From Hirsutella rhossiliensis (taxonomy: Eukaryota > Ascomycota > Sordariomycetes > Hypocreales > Ophiocordycipitaceae): 64,000 nucleotides of DNA. The position numbers were made by a program, and so were the translations under genes. Shown one piece after another: positions 37,907-50,079 of this stretch. A model generated the notes under the pieces. The model saw only the letters and a program-made list of their open reading frames with translations, had not been told where the DNA came from and did not search any database. The stretch covers positions 4,712,001 to 4,776,000 of the forward strand of contig NW_025408671.1 of NCBI RefSeq assembly GCF_020360975.1, written 5' to 3'. The first letter of the stretch is position 1. Each line of letters begins with the position of its first letter.

Positions 37907-38160
37907 TCTTGCGGATGCGCGGGGGGTCTCGAGCCCATGGCGGGAGCTCTGTCGGTCGGCCTCTTACGGAGGAGGCGGAGAGGCGATGCGGGACGGGAGA
38001 GGCATCGAGTACTTCGCAGTGGCAGGCAATATCGTGAGCGGCTTGTTACTGGGTTCGGCGCCATGGGCAGGATGATGATTCAGGAAAGATCCGAAGGCGC
38101 CTTTTGGGGGCGACGCTAACAAATGGGTACTATACGGAGGCAGCTTTCAAAAGTCGTTGC
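37907..38160. other. Hydrolase promoter and euchromatin/transposon boundary
   Basis: Sequence with normal dinucleotide use up to about 38,150, where it changes within a few tens of bases to DNA nearly free of CpA and TpG. The hydrolase promoter therefore lies within about 250 bases of heavily mutated DNA. Confidence 0.6.
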
Positions 38161-39909
38161 GGACGCTAAAATGACCCCTATATAGAAAAAGCAAAACGTA
38201 CCAAACTTCTCTAGCTCTCTATCTACTTATGCTCTCTTAATACTATAAAGGAGCGACCGTAAAAAATAGGCTTTAATAGAGCGAATTCCTTAGTATTTAG
38301 ATAGTTATTAATATCTCTTATAAGTCTAAAAAAAAACCTTCTCGCGAAACTAATATATACCTATAGCGGGTATATATCGCGACTAAAATACTAACTAATA
38401 CTAAGAATTAATTTAGTAGTATTAATTACCCCTAGTAACGATACTACGCCGAGGCCGAGGGGCATATAGACGTAGTAGCGGCCCTCGACGTACTAGGCTC
38501 GACTAGAGCGCGTAGCGCGAAGAGACGCCGCCCGAATTTATATACCTTAATAGAGCGAGTTAATAAACTTAAAGTAGCGATACGATACCTACCTAAGCGC
38601 CGAGCGACCCTATAGAAAAAGTAGTATACGATAAACTCGCGGGCTTCGTCTTAAGCGTATAGTTTAGTAGGGTATAGGTAGTAATCGAATAGCTCTCTAA
38701 GGCGAAGAGTCGCGCTAGTAGCGCGTCGTCAGCGGTGCTCTACGCGGACGAGAGCTTTAAGACGATAATCCGGGAAGCAATTAAGGAGGTAGTTAAGAAA
38801 GAACTCCGCCTAGGTATTACTTTAGGCCTAGGGGGCCTAAAGTAAACCTAGGCCGCGATTATAGCTAAGATTAAGGGATTAACTTAATATAAAGCCGCGG
38901 TAAAGTAGGTCTTACCGCGCTATAAATATAAGATTATTATAGTCCTTATTAAGGTACTACTTAAAATCCTAAGCTATAAATTAAAAGATATAGTAAAGGT
39001 AGTAAAAACGGCCTTAAAGGCTATATATGCTATAGTAGTAAGGCGCCTTTAAAGTAAAGATATTATAGTTATATTTAATACCTTAGTAAGAGCCTATTAA
39101 AAGGACTAAGGCTAGGTTAAGGCTATATTTAGGCTAAAAGCTATAATTACCTACTATATATATATAGTAGTTACTAAGAACGTTTTCTTAAAGGTAGTAA
39201 TAGTAAATAAAGAGCGATTACTTTATAAGATTATAAAAGTAAATAAAGTTAAGGTCTTTTAAGCTTAAGCGCTATACCTTTAATTTAAAATATTAATAGT
39301 AATAACTATACTTATTAAGGTTAGTAGCTTAAAGGAAGCTAATAGGCTTTATAACCTAGGCTTAGTTCTTAAAGTATAAATCTTTTAATATAAACCTTAT
39401 AATAAGTAGGTCTAACTATAAAGGTACTATAATTACTATAAGTATAGCTATATCGCTAAGTAGTATATATTAATATAACTTTATAGTTAATATAAGAGTA
39501 TAGTATATAATAAAAAGGAGGATAAATATAGGGCTAAGAAAAGCGAAATCCCTTATAATTATATCTTATATTAAGGGGACTACTTATTATAGACTTAAAC
39601 TTACCCTATAGTAAATAAAGCCTAAGAAGAAGTAAGGGAAAACTACCTATAAAGACCTTAATAGTTTATAAATACCTAGGTATACGCTAAGTAATAGGTA
39701 CTACTTACTATTAAAACCTAAGGCGTTTCCGATCTAACTATAGTCTAAAAGTAGGGACTAGGTAGACCGCGCTAAGATAAGAGGTTAAGCTTAAGATACC
39801 CGCCGACTAGTAAGGCTAAGGAGGCCGAACTAAGTATAAATAATATTTATAGGTATAGTAGATAAAAAAGTACTAAGAGATAAAGCGCTTCTTTCTTTAT
39901 ATAAATAAC
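38161..39909 (+). mobile_element. Tad1-like LINE, 5' part (ORF1 region), decayed
   Basis: The segment is TpA-rich with stops in every frame, but a plus-strand frame can be followed when TAA/TAG and Tyr-for-Cys changes are allowed for. The ORF1 (gag-like) region includes a SSLKEANRLYNLGLVLK block, followed at about 39,425-39,540 by zinc-knuckle remnants (spacing preserved, Cys mostly Tyr). This resembles ORF1 of Tad1/Mgl LINEs. The element is interrupted at 39,909 by the chromovirus and resumes at 47,743. The exact left end is not visible; it lies between about 38,150 and 38,450. Confidence 0.7.
39905..39909. repeat. Target site duplication, left copy (ATAAC)
   Basis: ATAAC immediately before the 5' LTR, matched by ATAAC immediately after the 3' LTR (47743-47747). 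A 5-bp duplication is normal for Ty3/gypsy integration. Confidence 0.9.
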
Positions 39910-40379
39910 TATTACGACCACGGTTAGCGGGCCGCAGGAGAGCCGGCCACGTTCACGTGACAAGGCGGCTCGGAACAATGGTCGGGACGAGAAGTCACTT
40001 AGGCTTGGCTCACCTAGAGCGTACGTGAGCTAAGTAAGCCTTATATAGATAGATCACTATTTAGGAGCATAGCTCACGAGTAAGCTATAGTAAGCCACGA
40101 AGGGGATCACGGCTAGGACCGTGATCTAAGGACAGTCTCTACGGGTATATATAGCCACCTACTTTCACTCCTTTAGATAGATAGCTCTCTAGCTTTTAAT
40201 ATAGATCTTTATTACGATTCTATCTCTAATTCTAATTACCTAGTTATAGTCTATGGTCTATAACCTCCGACTTATTACTAACGTAATATACTTATTATTG
40301 CTTAGACCACGCCCTATTATATCTACTAATATAAACCCCTCGATAGGTTTATCCCTTAGGAATAACATCGGTTGTTATA
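39910..40379 (+). repeat. 5' LTR of the chromovirus
   Basis: 470 bp, beginning TATTACGACC (the 3' copy has TG at the start) and ending GGTTGTTATA. The original TG...CA termini have become TA...TA. It differs from the 3' copy at about 22 sites, all transitions. Confidence 0.93.
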
Positions 40380-40559
40380 CGTTAAAAGCTCTTATTTAGT
40401 GCAATACCACGTTACTCTAAGCAATATCGTAACTATTAATATGCCTATATAGTAAACTAGATTAACTAACTCTAGAGCTACTATATCGCCTTAGGATATA
40501 ATACGCGAAATTATCGCCCTTCGATATAAGGTATAGTTACTTAGGAACGGAGGAGGCAA

Positions 40560-41400
40560 CGGATAAGTTAGGGACCTCGGAGAAGCAGTTAAACCAAAAT
40601 AGCTAGGACTATTCGACGGTACTCACGGCACGCTTCGAGACTTTCTTACCTAACTTAAGGCCTACCACCGGTTTTACCCTACTAAACTCTCGGACCTAGT
40701 CGAAAAGGTACTCTACGTAGGAAATTGTTTATCTAGAACGGTACTCGCCTAGTTTAGACCTATTATAAGGGACTTTCTCGATAACTAACTAGCGCGACGA
40801 GACAACGAGATAGACGAAGTCTTTGCTAGTTTCTAAGGATTCGAAGAAGCTATTACGAAGGTATTCGGAATAACCGACGAGGAACGAGAAGCTAAATAAA
40901 AACTTCGAGAACTCCGACAAAGGATCTTAGTATCGGATTATACTACGAAGTTCCGATAAGTCACCTTAAAGCTTAATTAGGACGACGAACCTCTTATATT
41001 ACGATTCTACGACGGGCTTAAAGAAGAAGTTAAGGACGAACTTTATAAGGAAAATCGACCTAATAACCTCTTAGACTATATTGCTATAGCAGTACGAATC
41101 GACGATAGATAGTACGCGCGACGCTAAGAAAAGAAATAAGGAAGAGGAAACTAGAACCCTTCCTATAGGAATAACTTTAACCGACGCGCTAACTATAAAA
41201 AGAAGCGCGAAACTCCTATTGCCTACGCCTATATAACTAACCTAGGTAGGATAGATCTAGATATAATATAGAAAAGTAAAGGAAAGTATTTTAACTACGG
41301 GAAACTTAGACATTACTCTAAAGAACATAGACAACCTCGCAAGGAGAAGAAAACCTACTAGGCACTAGCCCTAAAAGGTAAGAAACACCTAAACGCTACT
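40560..41400 (+). pseudogene. Chromovirus gag remnant with zinc knuckle
   Basis: A retrotransposon gag region is recognisable from about 40,600 (LFDGTHGTLRDFLT followed by LKAYHRFYP). A degenerate CCHC zinc knuckle lies at about 41,288-41,335; its Cys positions are partly Tyr and its His is retained. Interrupted by many TAA/TAG codons. Confidence 0.8.
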
Positions 41401-42999
41401 AATAGATAGGAACTAAAGCATAAACTCCTTAGTTAGACTATATACTACGACGACGAATACACGGTATACTTAAGCGATAAGAACGGTACTAGATGGTTCT
41501 TAAAGCTACTAAAGAAGACCCTTATAATAATGCAACGAAGGGATCCTAAAATATAGAAATAAGTTAAATTCGCAGAACTAGAACACCCCTATCCTAAAGG
41601 AGTCTCCTAAGACTAGATTAAGAAGAACGGCAAACGATTCTAGGAGGATATACGAAATAAAAATCGATAACAACGACGGGCAGTCTATAAACAACATAAT
41701 AAAGAAGATATAGACATAGCCCTTATACTTACGAAACTCGGATAATAACCTAAAGAGGAATAACGAAGTATCGACGATATAAGCTCTAAAGAATAAGAAA
41801 TACCTAGAGAAACGGAAGACGAGAACGAACTTATACTACTACCCTCGCTACTAAGGGAGAATGCTACGATTAGAGAATATACTCTATACTTCGAAGAATT
41901 CGAAGAAATACTTAAAATTAGAACCTAATAAACACCTTAAATTCTCACGGAAAACTAATAAGCTATATTAATTCGATATTAACCGGCACTACGCGGAGGA
42001 GACTACGCTATAGCTATCGCCGTAGTCGACACCTTTATAGCTCTATAACGAGAATAGTAACTACAAGGAGAATTTAGAGACGATCTATAAACACTACTTA
42101 CTTATAAGCACTATAAGTATATTTTATAGATATTATACGTCTACCTAGATTATATAATATACTTCTAGATAAAGGCACGATACGACGCCTTCCTAGTTAG
42201 GTTTAAGGGATAAGTACTTTCGAAACCCTACTTAAGCATAGAACTAGACTACTAGAAAATCGATTAACGCTACCCGAACGACTAAGTTATATTATTAGAA
42301 CCCGATTACGGCACGCTACTCGAATGCCGCGATAATTACGGTTTATTAACGAGATATCTTTTAGAGACATGCAAAATCTATAAACACGCTAAAATAGAAG
42401 AATAGCATAACGCTACTCGCTCTAAGATATCCGAACCCTTAATCTTCTAAAGACTTACGTAACGAGTTAAATGCGACGAAGAAGATTATAACGAATATAT
42501 ATACCCGAACTATAGAATTTATAAACACGAAAAAGCATAAGCATAGCATAAACGATATAACGGTATACTAAAATGTTATTGGCAATATATACGAAGGCTA
42601 TAAGCCGTATTCGACTAAGGAAAAATTAACACGGAAACACTACGCAAAAAACAGAAAGACGCTAAACGAAAACTCGACCTTTAGTACGAAAACGAATAGA
42701 ATTACGAAGTATAGTACGCAATTAACTACGAAGTAGTATAATGCAAACGATATAGCGTCGAGAAATAAGAAATCTTCGATTAGCTATAAGAAATTAGTCT
42801 CTTAAGCCCCGATATAACACCACGCGATAAAAATATAAAGAAACGATATTAACAATAAATCGAAGAAGAATACCTAAATAAAACGAATAAGGACTAGGCA
42901 AAAAACGAGGTACGCTATCTATAAAAAGGCTATAGACTAGCACGACACGATAAGATCTAAGGACCCTATATATAGCAACGGCAAGCTATAGCGACTAAA

Positions 43000-45900
43000 T
43001 AGTATTAGATATCTAAATCGCGGGACATCACGCACGTATACTTTTAGACTACGGCGCGATAGGCAATTACGTTTTACCTAGAGTCGTTAATCGTTACCGA
43101 CTTATATAGAGATATAAGATAGATCTATATAAACTCACGAATATCGAAGGAGAGGCCTTTAACTATAACAACGGAATCATTAATATAGAGATTAATTACC
43201 TCGATATTAATATCTAGGGCTACGACGAATAAGTTAACTTCGATATTATAGATATTAAAGAACACGACCTTATATTAGGGCTTCTATAGCTATAGGAGAG
43301 CAACCTACTAATTAACTAGAAAACTAGCTAGCTGCGTTAGAACGAAGACGTAAGTTTCTAAGACTAGTAGATTTAGGAGAAAGCAAAATTTTATAATAAT
43401 TTAGCTACTAAATAGGATAAAAGGGATAACCGTTTAAGTAAATTATTACGGGCTTTAGCGATATAAACGAAGACAGTAACCGAACCGGCGGATATAACAA
43501 AATCGACTAATAAGACCTACGTACTAACTAATACGGCTATATAACCTAGCATCCGATATAAATAGAATAAAGGATATAATACGAAGATCCGAAGAGTTAT
43601 TGCTACTCTAAGGAAAGACCTTAAATAAATTAATAAAGAGCTTGAGTTAAGAGAAACTAGCTCTTAAGAGAAAGAATAAAGCCTATAAGATAGAATAAAG
43701 AATATCCCTTAGGAATACCGGAAATACAATAAACTCTTTAAAGAAGAACTTAAGATAGGGTTACCCGAACATAGCTAATAGGACCACGAAATTTATCTTA
43801 AGGATAGAATAACGCTAACGTTCTATAAGATCTATAACCTAAACGAAAAGCAACTATAAACGCTACGCGACTACCTCGACGAGAATCTACGAAAAGGATA
43901 TATACGAATATTAATATCCGAAGTAGGCTATCTAGTTATATTTATTTTAAAGAAAAACGGCAAGCTATAACTAGTTATCGACTATAGACGCCTAAACGAT
44001 ATTATAATAAAGGACCGAATACTATTACCGCTTATATCGGAACTACGAGATCGACTATACGGCAAAAAATAGTTTATAGCCCTCGACCTTAAAGGCGCCT
44101 ATAACTTAATACGCATAAAAAAGGGACACGAATAGATAATAGCCTTTAGAACGAAATTCAGACTATTTAAATATCTAGTAATACTATTTAGACTTATAAA
44201 TACACTAGCTACCTTCTAACGGATAATTAATAATATCCTACGCGAATACTTAGATATCTTTATAGTAGTATACCTAGATAATATCCTAATCTTCTCGGAC
44301 ACCCTAGAAGAATATAAGGAACACGTCTATAAGGTACTCCGCGTACTTTAAAATACGAAGTTACTAGTTAAACTAGAGAAAAGTAAGTTCTATATATAGG
44401 AAGTAGACTTCCTTAGATATACGATCTTACTAGGAGAGATATAGATATAATAAGATAAGATTAACTTAGTTAAAGAATAGCTAACGCTAAAGAACGTTAA
44501 GGATATATAAAGTTTCCTAGGATTTATAAATTACTACCGACGATTTATTAAAGATTTCGGAAAGATTATAGTACTACTATACGACTTAACGAAGAAGGAA
44601 AAAGAATTTATATAGGACGATAAAGCTAACGAAGCTTTCGATTGCATTAAGACTACGATTACGTAAGAACTAGTCCTAACTACCTTCGATCTAGAACGAT
44701 AAATCGAACTCGAAACCGATATATTAGACTTTGCTCTAAGAGTATAAATCGGATAAAAAGACAATAAAGAAAGACTATGACTAATTATATTTTACTCGAA
44801 AAAGCTATATAGCGTAGAACTTAATTACCCTATCTACGATAAAGAATTCCTCGTAATTATTTAAGCTTTTAAGGAATTTCGATACTACCTTCTCGGAAGT
44901 AAATATAAAGTTAAGGTCTATATAGATTATAAGAATATCTTATATTTTACAATAACGCAATAGTTAAACGGACGATAGATCCGATAGGCCGAATACTTAT
45001 TAGAATTCGACTACGAAATAATCTATAGAAAAGGAATAGAAAACGGTCGAGCTAATGCCCTTAGTCGACGAAGCGACTACGATATAGGGGCACCTATAGC
45101 GAAAGGACAGCTCCTAGAAATCAACGAAAACGGGAACTACTAGCAACGACAGCTAAATACAATATTTAAAGTATAACCCGATAACTCGATATACTAAAAG
45201 ATCCTAAAATAGATAAAAGAATATAAAGTACTAAACGGATGCGATATAGAATATTTAGAAGTTCTAATATATAAAAATAAAATCTAGATACTACTAGAAT
45301 TACGAGATAAAGTTATATAAGATATATATAAATATCTAATATATAGATACTAAGGAATCCAAAGAATAATAGAACGGATTAAACGATAATATAACTTCCT
45401 ATAGCTTAAGAAAGTAGTACGATAAGTTATTAAAGAATATAAACTTTGCGTATAAAGTAAAGCTAAACGATATAAACTATACGGAGAACTATAACCGCTA
45501 CTAGTACTAGAGAAACTATAGGATTTAATAGCTTTCGACTATATTATAAAGCTACTACCGTTAAAAGAACCTATAACTAACGTTAAGTACGATAGTATAT
45601 TCGTTATTACCGATAGATTAACGAAGTATAGATACTTTTTACCGTATAAAGAAGTAAGCAATACGGAAGAGCTAGTATATATATTCCTACGAATAATTAT
45701 TAGCAATCACGGACTACTAAACGAGATTGTCTCTAATAAAGGAAGCATATTTATAGCTAAGTTTTAGCAAGCTCTTATAGCACAATTAAGGACGAAATAT
45801 AAGCTTAGCATAGCTTATTACCTATAAATAGATAGATAAACGGAACGACTTAACTAAACGCTTAAATAATATTTACGATACTATATTAGCTACGAATAAA

Positions 45901-46560
45901 ACGATTAGGTTAAATAGCTACTAACGGCGCAACTAGCTTACAATAGCTTAGTCACGGAAATAACTAAGCTCTTACTAGTATACGCTAATTATAGATATAA
46001 CCTAGAAGCATTTAAGGTTACTCGATAAGGACTATAAGCGGAACGAGCGATACTATAAGCAGATTAGCTACGAAAATTATATAAAGAAATACAATAAGAA
46101 CTTTAATTCGTTAGGGAACGAATATTTACTTACTATAATCGAAAAAGATTATAAGGACTAATCTTTCGAGAGGGAGATATAGTCTACCTCGTACGACGAA
46201 ATATTAAAATAAAACGACTAAGCAATAAATTAGATTTTAAGAAACTTAGACCGTTTAAGGTTAAGAAAACTATTTTAAAAGTTAACTACGAACTTTCGCT
46301 ACTAACGATAATACGGATATACCCGATATTTTATATCTTATTATTAGAACTAGCACTACGAAACGCTAAACTATAGGAAAAAATCGAAGTCGACGACGAT
46401 TAAGAATACGAAGTAGAACAAATACTAGACATAAGAAAACAAGGTTAGTAATAAGAATACCTTATTAAGTAGAAGGGATACGGACTAGAGGAAAATACCT
46501 AGGAACTACTTAAGCACTTAACCTACTACGGTTCTCTACTTCGATAGTTCTACTAGCAAA
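43000..46560 (+). pseudogene. Chromovirus pol remnant: PR, RT, RNase H, INT, chromodomain
   Basis: A protease remnant lies near 43,030 (LDYGAIGNYVLPRVV, the DSGA-type site changed). The reverse transcriptase is at about 43,880-44,310, with a VIDYRRLND block, FIALDLKGAYNLIRI and the active site YLDN at about 44,270-44,281. RNase H is at about 44,640-44,950 (ETDILDFAL, FYSKKL, NYPIYDKEFL). The integrase core is at about 45,590-46,030, with DRLTKYRYFLPYKE and the downstream GSIFIAKF and QLAYNS blocks. A chromodomain is at about 46,400-46,510 (YEVEQILDIRKQG, then a KGYG/EENT block). The chromodomain after integrase identifies a chromovirus. Multiple stops; inactive. Confidence 0.9.
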
Positions 46561-47046
46561 ATCTACCTTAGGCATCGTAAAATCGCCTAACGAACTAATA
46601 GTATTCTAATTAATTATATTAAATCTACCTATAGACTAAACATCGACCACCGCTTTAGATTCTTAGCGCTTAGCCTCGTTAAGGTTATCTAAGGAACGAA
46701 GGCCCCGATAGACTATCTCGGTACCCTTCGTCTTTAGCTAGCGCTTTTAACGGCGAAGCCGCGCTAAACGAGCTAAGGCTTCGTTTAGGTCGGCTTAAGC
46801 TTTTAACATTCGCTCCTTAGTAATTTCTTCTTCTTTATCTAATCGATCGGACTCTAGATTTATTCGGGACACTAGGAAATACGTTAGCTGCAAATAATAG
46901 GCAGGACAACGAAGTCACCTACGAGAGCTGATCGCTACGCCCGACGCATCGTAGGAATAACCCCGCCGTATATATTCGGCACACTTAGAAGATTTCTCTA
47001 GCATTTTATAGCGGAAGCCGCGCGACGAATAGAAAGAACACGGCAT
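46510..47046 (-). pseudogene. Antisense Cys-rich reading frame inside the chromovirus
   Basis: On the minus strand an ATG at 47,046 opens a frame of about 179 codons, interrupted only by RIP-type stops (mostly TAA/TAG, one TGA), ending near 46,510. It begins MPCSFYSSRGFRYKMLEKSS and then CAEYIRRGYSYD. The spacing suggests a Cys-rich zinc-binding motif in which several Cys (TGC/TGT) have become Tyr (TAC/TAT). An acidic stretch RLDKEEEITKERM and a helical Leu/Arg-rich region (ADLNEALARLARLRR, then GLRSLDNLNEAKR) follow. I recall similar hypothetical proteins in Fusarium and related fungi, often tied to retrotransposons; their function is unknown to me. It overlaps the end of the chromodomain coding region on the opposite strand. 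Confidence 0.72.
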
Positions 47047-47272
47047 AACGTCGAAACTAAGACGATTAATAGACTTAGCTAAACGAATGCGCTTAAGGGT
47101 CTTACGAGAACGATCCTTCGATACGCGACTAGATATACTATTAGCAGCATATCCTAAGGGATAGAAAGGACGAAACGGGGAACATATATACGCGCGATAA
47201 GGGTATATTTATATACGGCGGCTAAGGCAGCAGCAGGTCTTACGGACAAGACTAAAAGGAGGGGAGACATCG

Positions 47273-47742
47273 TGTTACGACCACGGTCAGCGGGCCGTAG
47301 GAGAGCCGGCCACGTTTACGTAATAAGGCGGCTCGGAACAATAGTCGGGACGAGAAGTCACTTAGGCTTAGCTTACCTAGAGCGTACGTAAGCTAAGTGA
47401 GCCTTATATAGATAGATCACTATTTAGGAGCATAGCTTACGAGTAAGCTATAGTGAGCCATGAAGGGGATCACGGCTAAGACCGTGATCTAAGGATAGTC
47501 TCTACGGGTATATATAGCCACCTACTTTCACTCCTTTAGACAGATAGCTCTCTAGCTTTTAATATAGATCTTTATTACGATTCTATCTCTAATTCTGATT
47601 ACCTAGTTATAGTCTACGGTCTACGACCTCCGACTTATTACTAACGTAATATACTTATTATTGCTTAGACCACGCCCTATTATATCTACTAATATAAACC
47701 CCTCGATAGGTTTATCCCTTAGGAATAACATCGGTCGTTATA
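47273..47742 (+). repeat. 3' LTR of the chromovirus
   Basis: 470 bp, beginning TGTTACGACC and ending GGTCGTTATA; same length as the 5' copy. It is preceded by the purine-rich tract AAAAGGAGGGGAG and followed by the second ATAAC. Confidence 0.93.
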
Positions 47743-49169
47743 ATAACCCTTTTTACCTTAACCCTACTTATATATAATTAAAAGTACTATTCTAGAATAT
47801 ATAAAAAAGATATAAGCTAATATAGCTAGCGCTTTACTACTAAGCTAGCTTTAACTTAATAGTACTATAGGAAGTAAAAGCTATACTAGGAGGCGGGGCC
47901 TTACCCCTTAAAGCAGCGCCCTATAGCTTAGTTTATAAGGAGGGAAGGTATACGCTATATATATATAAGAGGCTTAGGCTAGGGATATAGTTACCTTAGT
48001 TTAAACTAAACTAAAGTAAGGTAGTATTTAAGGATAGTATTAAATTATAAGTAATTTACTTACTACTAAGGGCTATAAGGACTAAAGCGTTATAGGACCT
48101 AAGTATAATTAAACTAAAGTACCTTATAGTAATAGTAAGGGACTTTAATATCTATTACTTACTTTAGGATAGATATAATAAAACCTTAGACGGTATAATA
48201 TAACTTATATAAAAGGTATTAAGACTATAACTTAAACTTACTACTTTAAGAAGGGAGTATATAAGATTTTTCTATAGCTAAAGGGATAGTATTATCGACC
48301 TAATATAGGCTATACTAAAAACTAGAATATAGTATATTAAGCCTAACCTAGACTTAACTAGGTCGGACTATATCCCTTAGACTATTATAATATATATTAA
48401 TACCTAGGTATAAGCGCCTAAACTAGCTTTAAGGTAGAAAAAAGCGGAAGCTAAGCTAGTTAAAGCTAAGACTATATCCTAGCTAAGACTATACTAGCTA
48501 ATACTTTAGACGTTAAAGGATATCGACTAAGACCTAGACTATATCTTTACTACCTTAGCGTAGATCGCGATAGCTATAGTTCCGCGCTAAGAGCGAGTAT
48601 TACTTAAGGGCAATATATAGTTTACCTTAAAAGTAGGAAGGGCAATAAGGGAGGCTAAGAGGGTAAGGAGGAAGTATAAGCGGGAAAAGAGTAAGGTAAA
48701 CTAAGAAGACTTATATAAAGCGATAGCGGCTTAGAAATAAACTATCCGCGAGGTAAGGAGGGCTTACTAGCGCGAGTTCTTAAAGGAATTTAGCGCCGAT
48801 AACGCTAAGCTTTAAAATATAAAAAAGTAAGCTAGACTTTATAGTAAGCTACTACTAGAACCGACTTATATCTTACTACTATTAAAAGAAGGTAAGGACT
48901 AACTAATAGAAACCTTTAAAAGGAAGGCCTAGATATTAGCCGCTAAGTTCTTTTTACTAAAGGCTAATATAACCTAAGGGCTACCTTAGCTTATAGCTAA
49001 GGCGACCTTTATAGTTAACTAATAGATCTAGCTAGCTAATATTATAATAGCGCTAAGTAAGATAATAAGCTAAAAAGTAATAAGCCTAAACGGCGTCCCC
49101 TTAAGGTTTATTAAAAAGTATAAACTAGCTTTAGTCTAGTAACTAGCTATAATCTTTAATACTTATTCT
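47743..49169 (+). mobile_element. Tad1-like LINE, continuation: ORF2 endonuclease and start of RT
   Basis: Resumes the LINE after the chromovirus. A plus-strand frame shows an apurinic-endonuclease-type domain: an early LIVL block followed by a damaged QEPW-like site near 47,870, RYTLYIYKRLRLG near 47,950, then VIVRDFNIYYLL near 48,130 (the GDFN site with Gly changed to Arg), DSIIDLI near 48,290 and RSDYIP near 48,365 (the SDH site with His changed to Tyr). The later sequence fits the linker and start of a LINE reverse transcriptase, which is cut by the copia insertion at 49,170. Inactive. Confidence 0.75.
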
Positions 49170-49643
49170 TATAAAGAAAGATATAAGAAGTATATAAAAA
49201 TATATAAAGGTAAAATTAAAAGTAAGGGGTTAGATAGGTAGGGTAGAGAGATTTAATTCTTACTAGGGCAGCAATAAAAGTAAGGGAGTAATTATTATAT
49301 TACCTTTATTCTTCTTCTTTCCTTTATCTAACGCCCCTCTTTATACCTATTTAGTATCTTAATTAATAAAGAAGATCCTACTTAAAGAAGCTACTAATAT
49401 CCTTTTAACTACCGAGCTTTTTACTAGTTTTTCCCCTCCTTTCTAGCTATTACTAGTATATCCGTCTTATCTCTCGCTACCTCTATAGGAAGCTATTGCT
49501 ACTTCTACTTCCCCTCTTACCCCTACCCTCCTCTCTATACCTCTTTTTAGCTCCTTCTTTAAAACCTATTTTTTAGCTTCCTAGGTCCCTTATACTAAGG
49601 GATATCTCTAAGAACTACGAAATTAAGCTACGCTTCGCGATAC
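49170..49643 (-). repeat. Copia LTR, left copy (3' LTR of the element)
   Basis: 474 bp, nearly identical to 55053-55526. The shared stretch starts around TAAAGARAGATATAAG and ends CGATAC, after which the two copies diverge. Boundaries are good to about two bases. Confidence 0.87.
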
Positions 49644-50079
49644 ACCCCCTTAGCTATAGCCTGCCCTTATAGAAAGGGTAAAGCTAAATACCTAGGCCGG
49701 TAAGCGTATAGAGGAGGTCTTAGTTTATACTTATCCCTTACTTAAGAAATCCGGGTTTTAGCCCTAGGCTCTTTTAGACCTACTTTAGGAAAAAGGGGCC
49801 TTAAGGAGGAAATTAAGTCCTATAAGAAAGGGGGCTTCTCTAAGGGTAAGTCCTTAAAAGGGGGCCTTTAAAAAGAATAAGTCCTAATTAAGCTAGGGGC
49901 CCTCCTTTAGGATAAGTCCTAATTCCTCTCTTTAGCTATAGGCGTCTCCTTCCTCCTATATACTATTAGCTCCTCTTATAGACTCTTAAGGCAGGCTTCT
50001 AAGGATAGCTTCTTTCGAACGTCTTTTAGCTTAATTTACTATAAAAAGATAGCTAGCTTTTACTTTAGTAGGGGCTTTA

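Larger units (their letters stand above)
39910..47742 (+). mobile_element. Full-length Ty3/gypsy chromovirus, RIP-inactivated
   Basis: A 7,833-bp LTR retrotransposon inserted in the LINE. It has two 470-bp LTRs, a 5-bp target duplication and a purine tract just before the 3' LTR (about 47,253-47,266). Order on the plus strand: gag with zinc knuckle, protease, reverse transcriptase, RNase H, integrase, chromodomain. All frames contain TAA/TAG stops, and the RT active site YLDD reads YLDN. It is less depleted of CpA/TpG than the flanking LINE, so it is probably the later arrival. No part can encode a working protein. Confidence 0.93.

Noticed and set aside
44534..44764. Minus-strand frame of 76 codons in the transposon block
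   Set aside because: It lies opposite the chromovirus RT/RNase H region, and its sequence is the reverse complement of recognisable pol.
49165..49170. Copia target duplication (ATTCT/CTATA or similar)
   Set aside because: The flanks do not match even when C/T and G/A changes are allowed, so no duplication is claimed.
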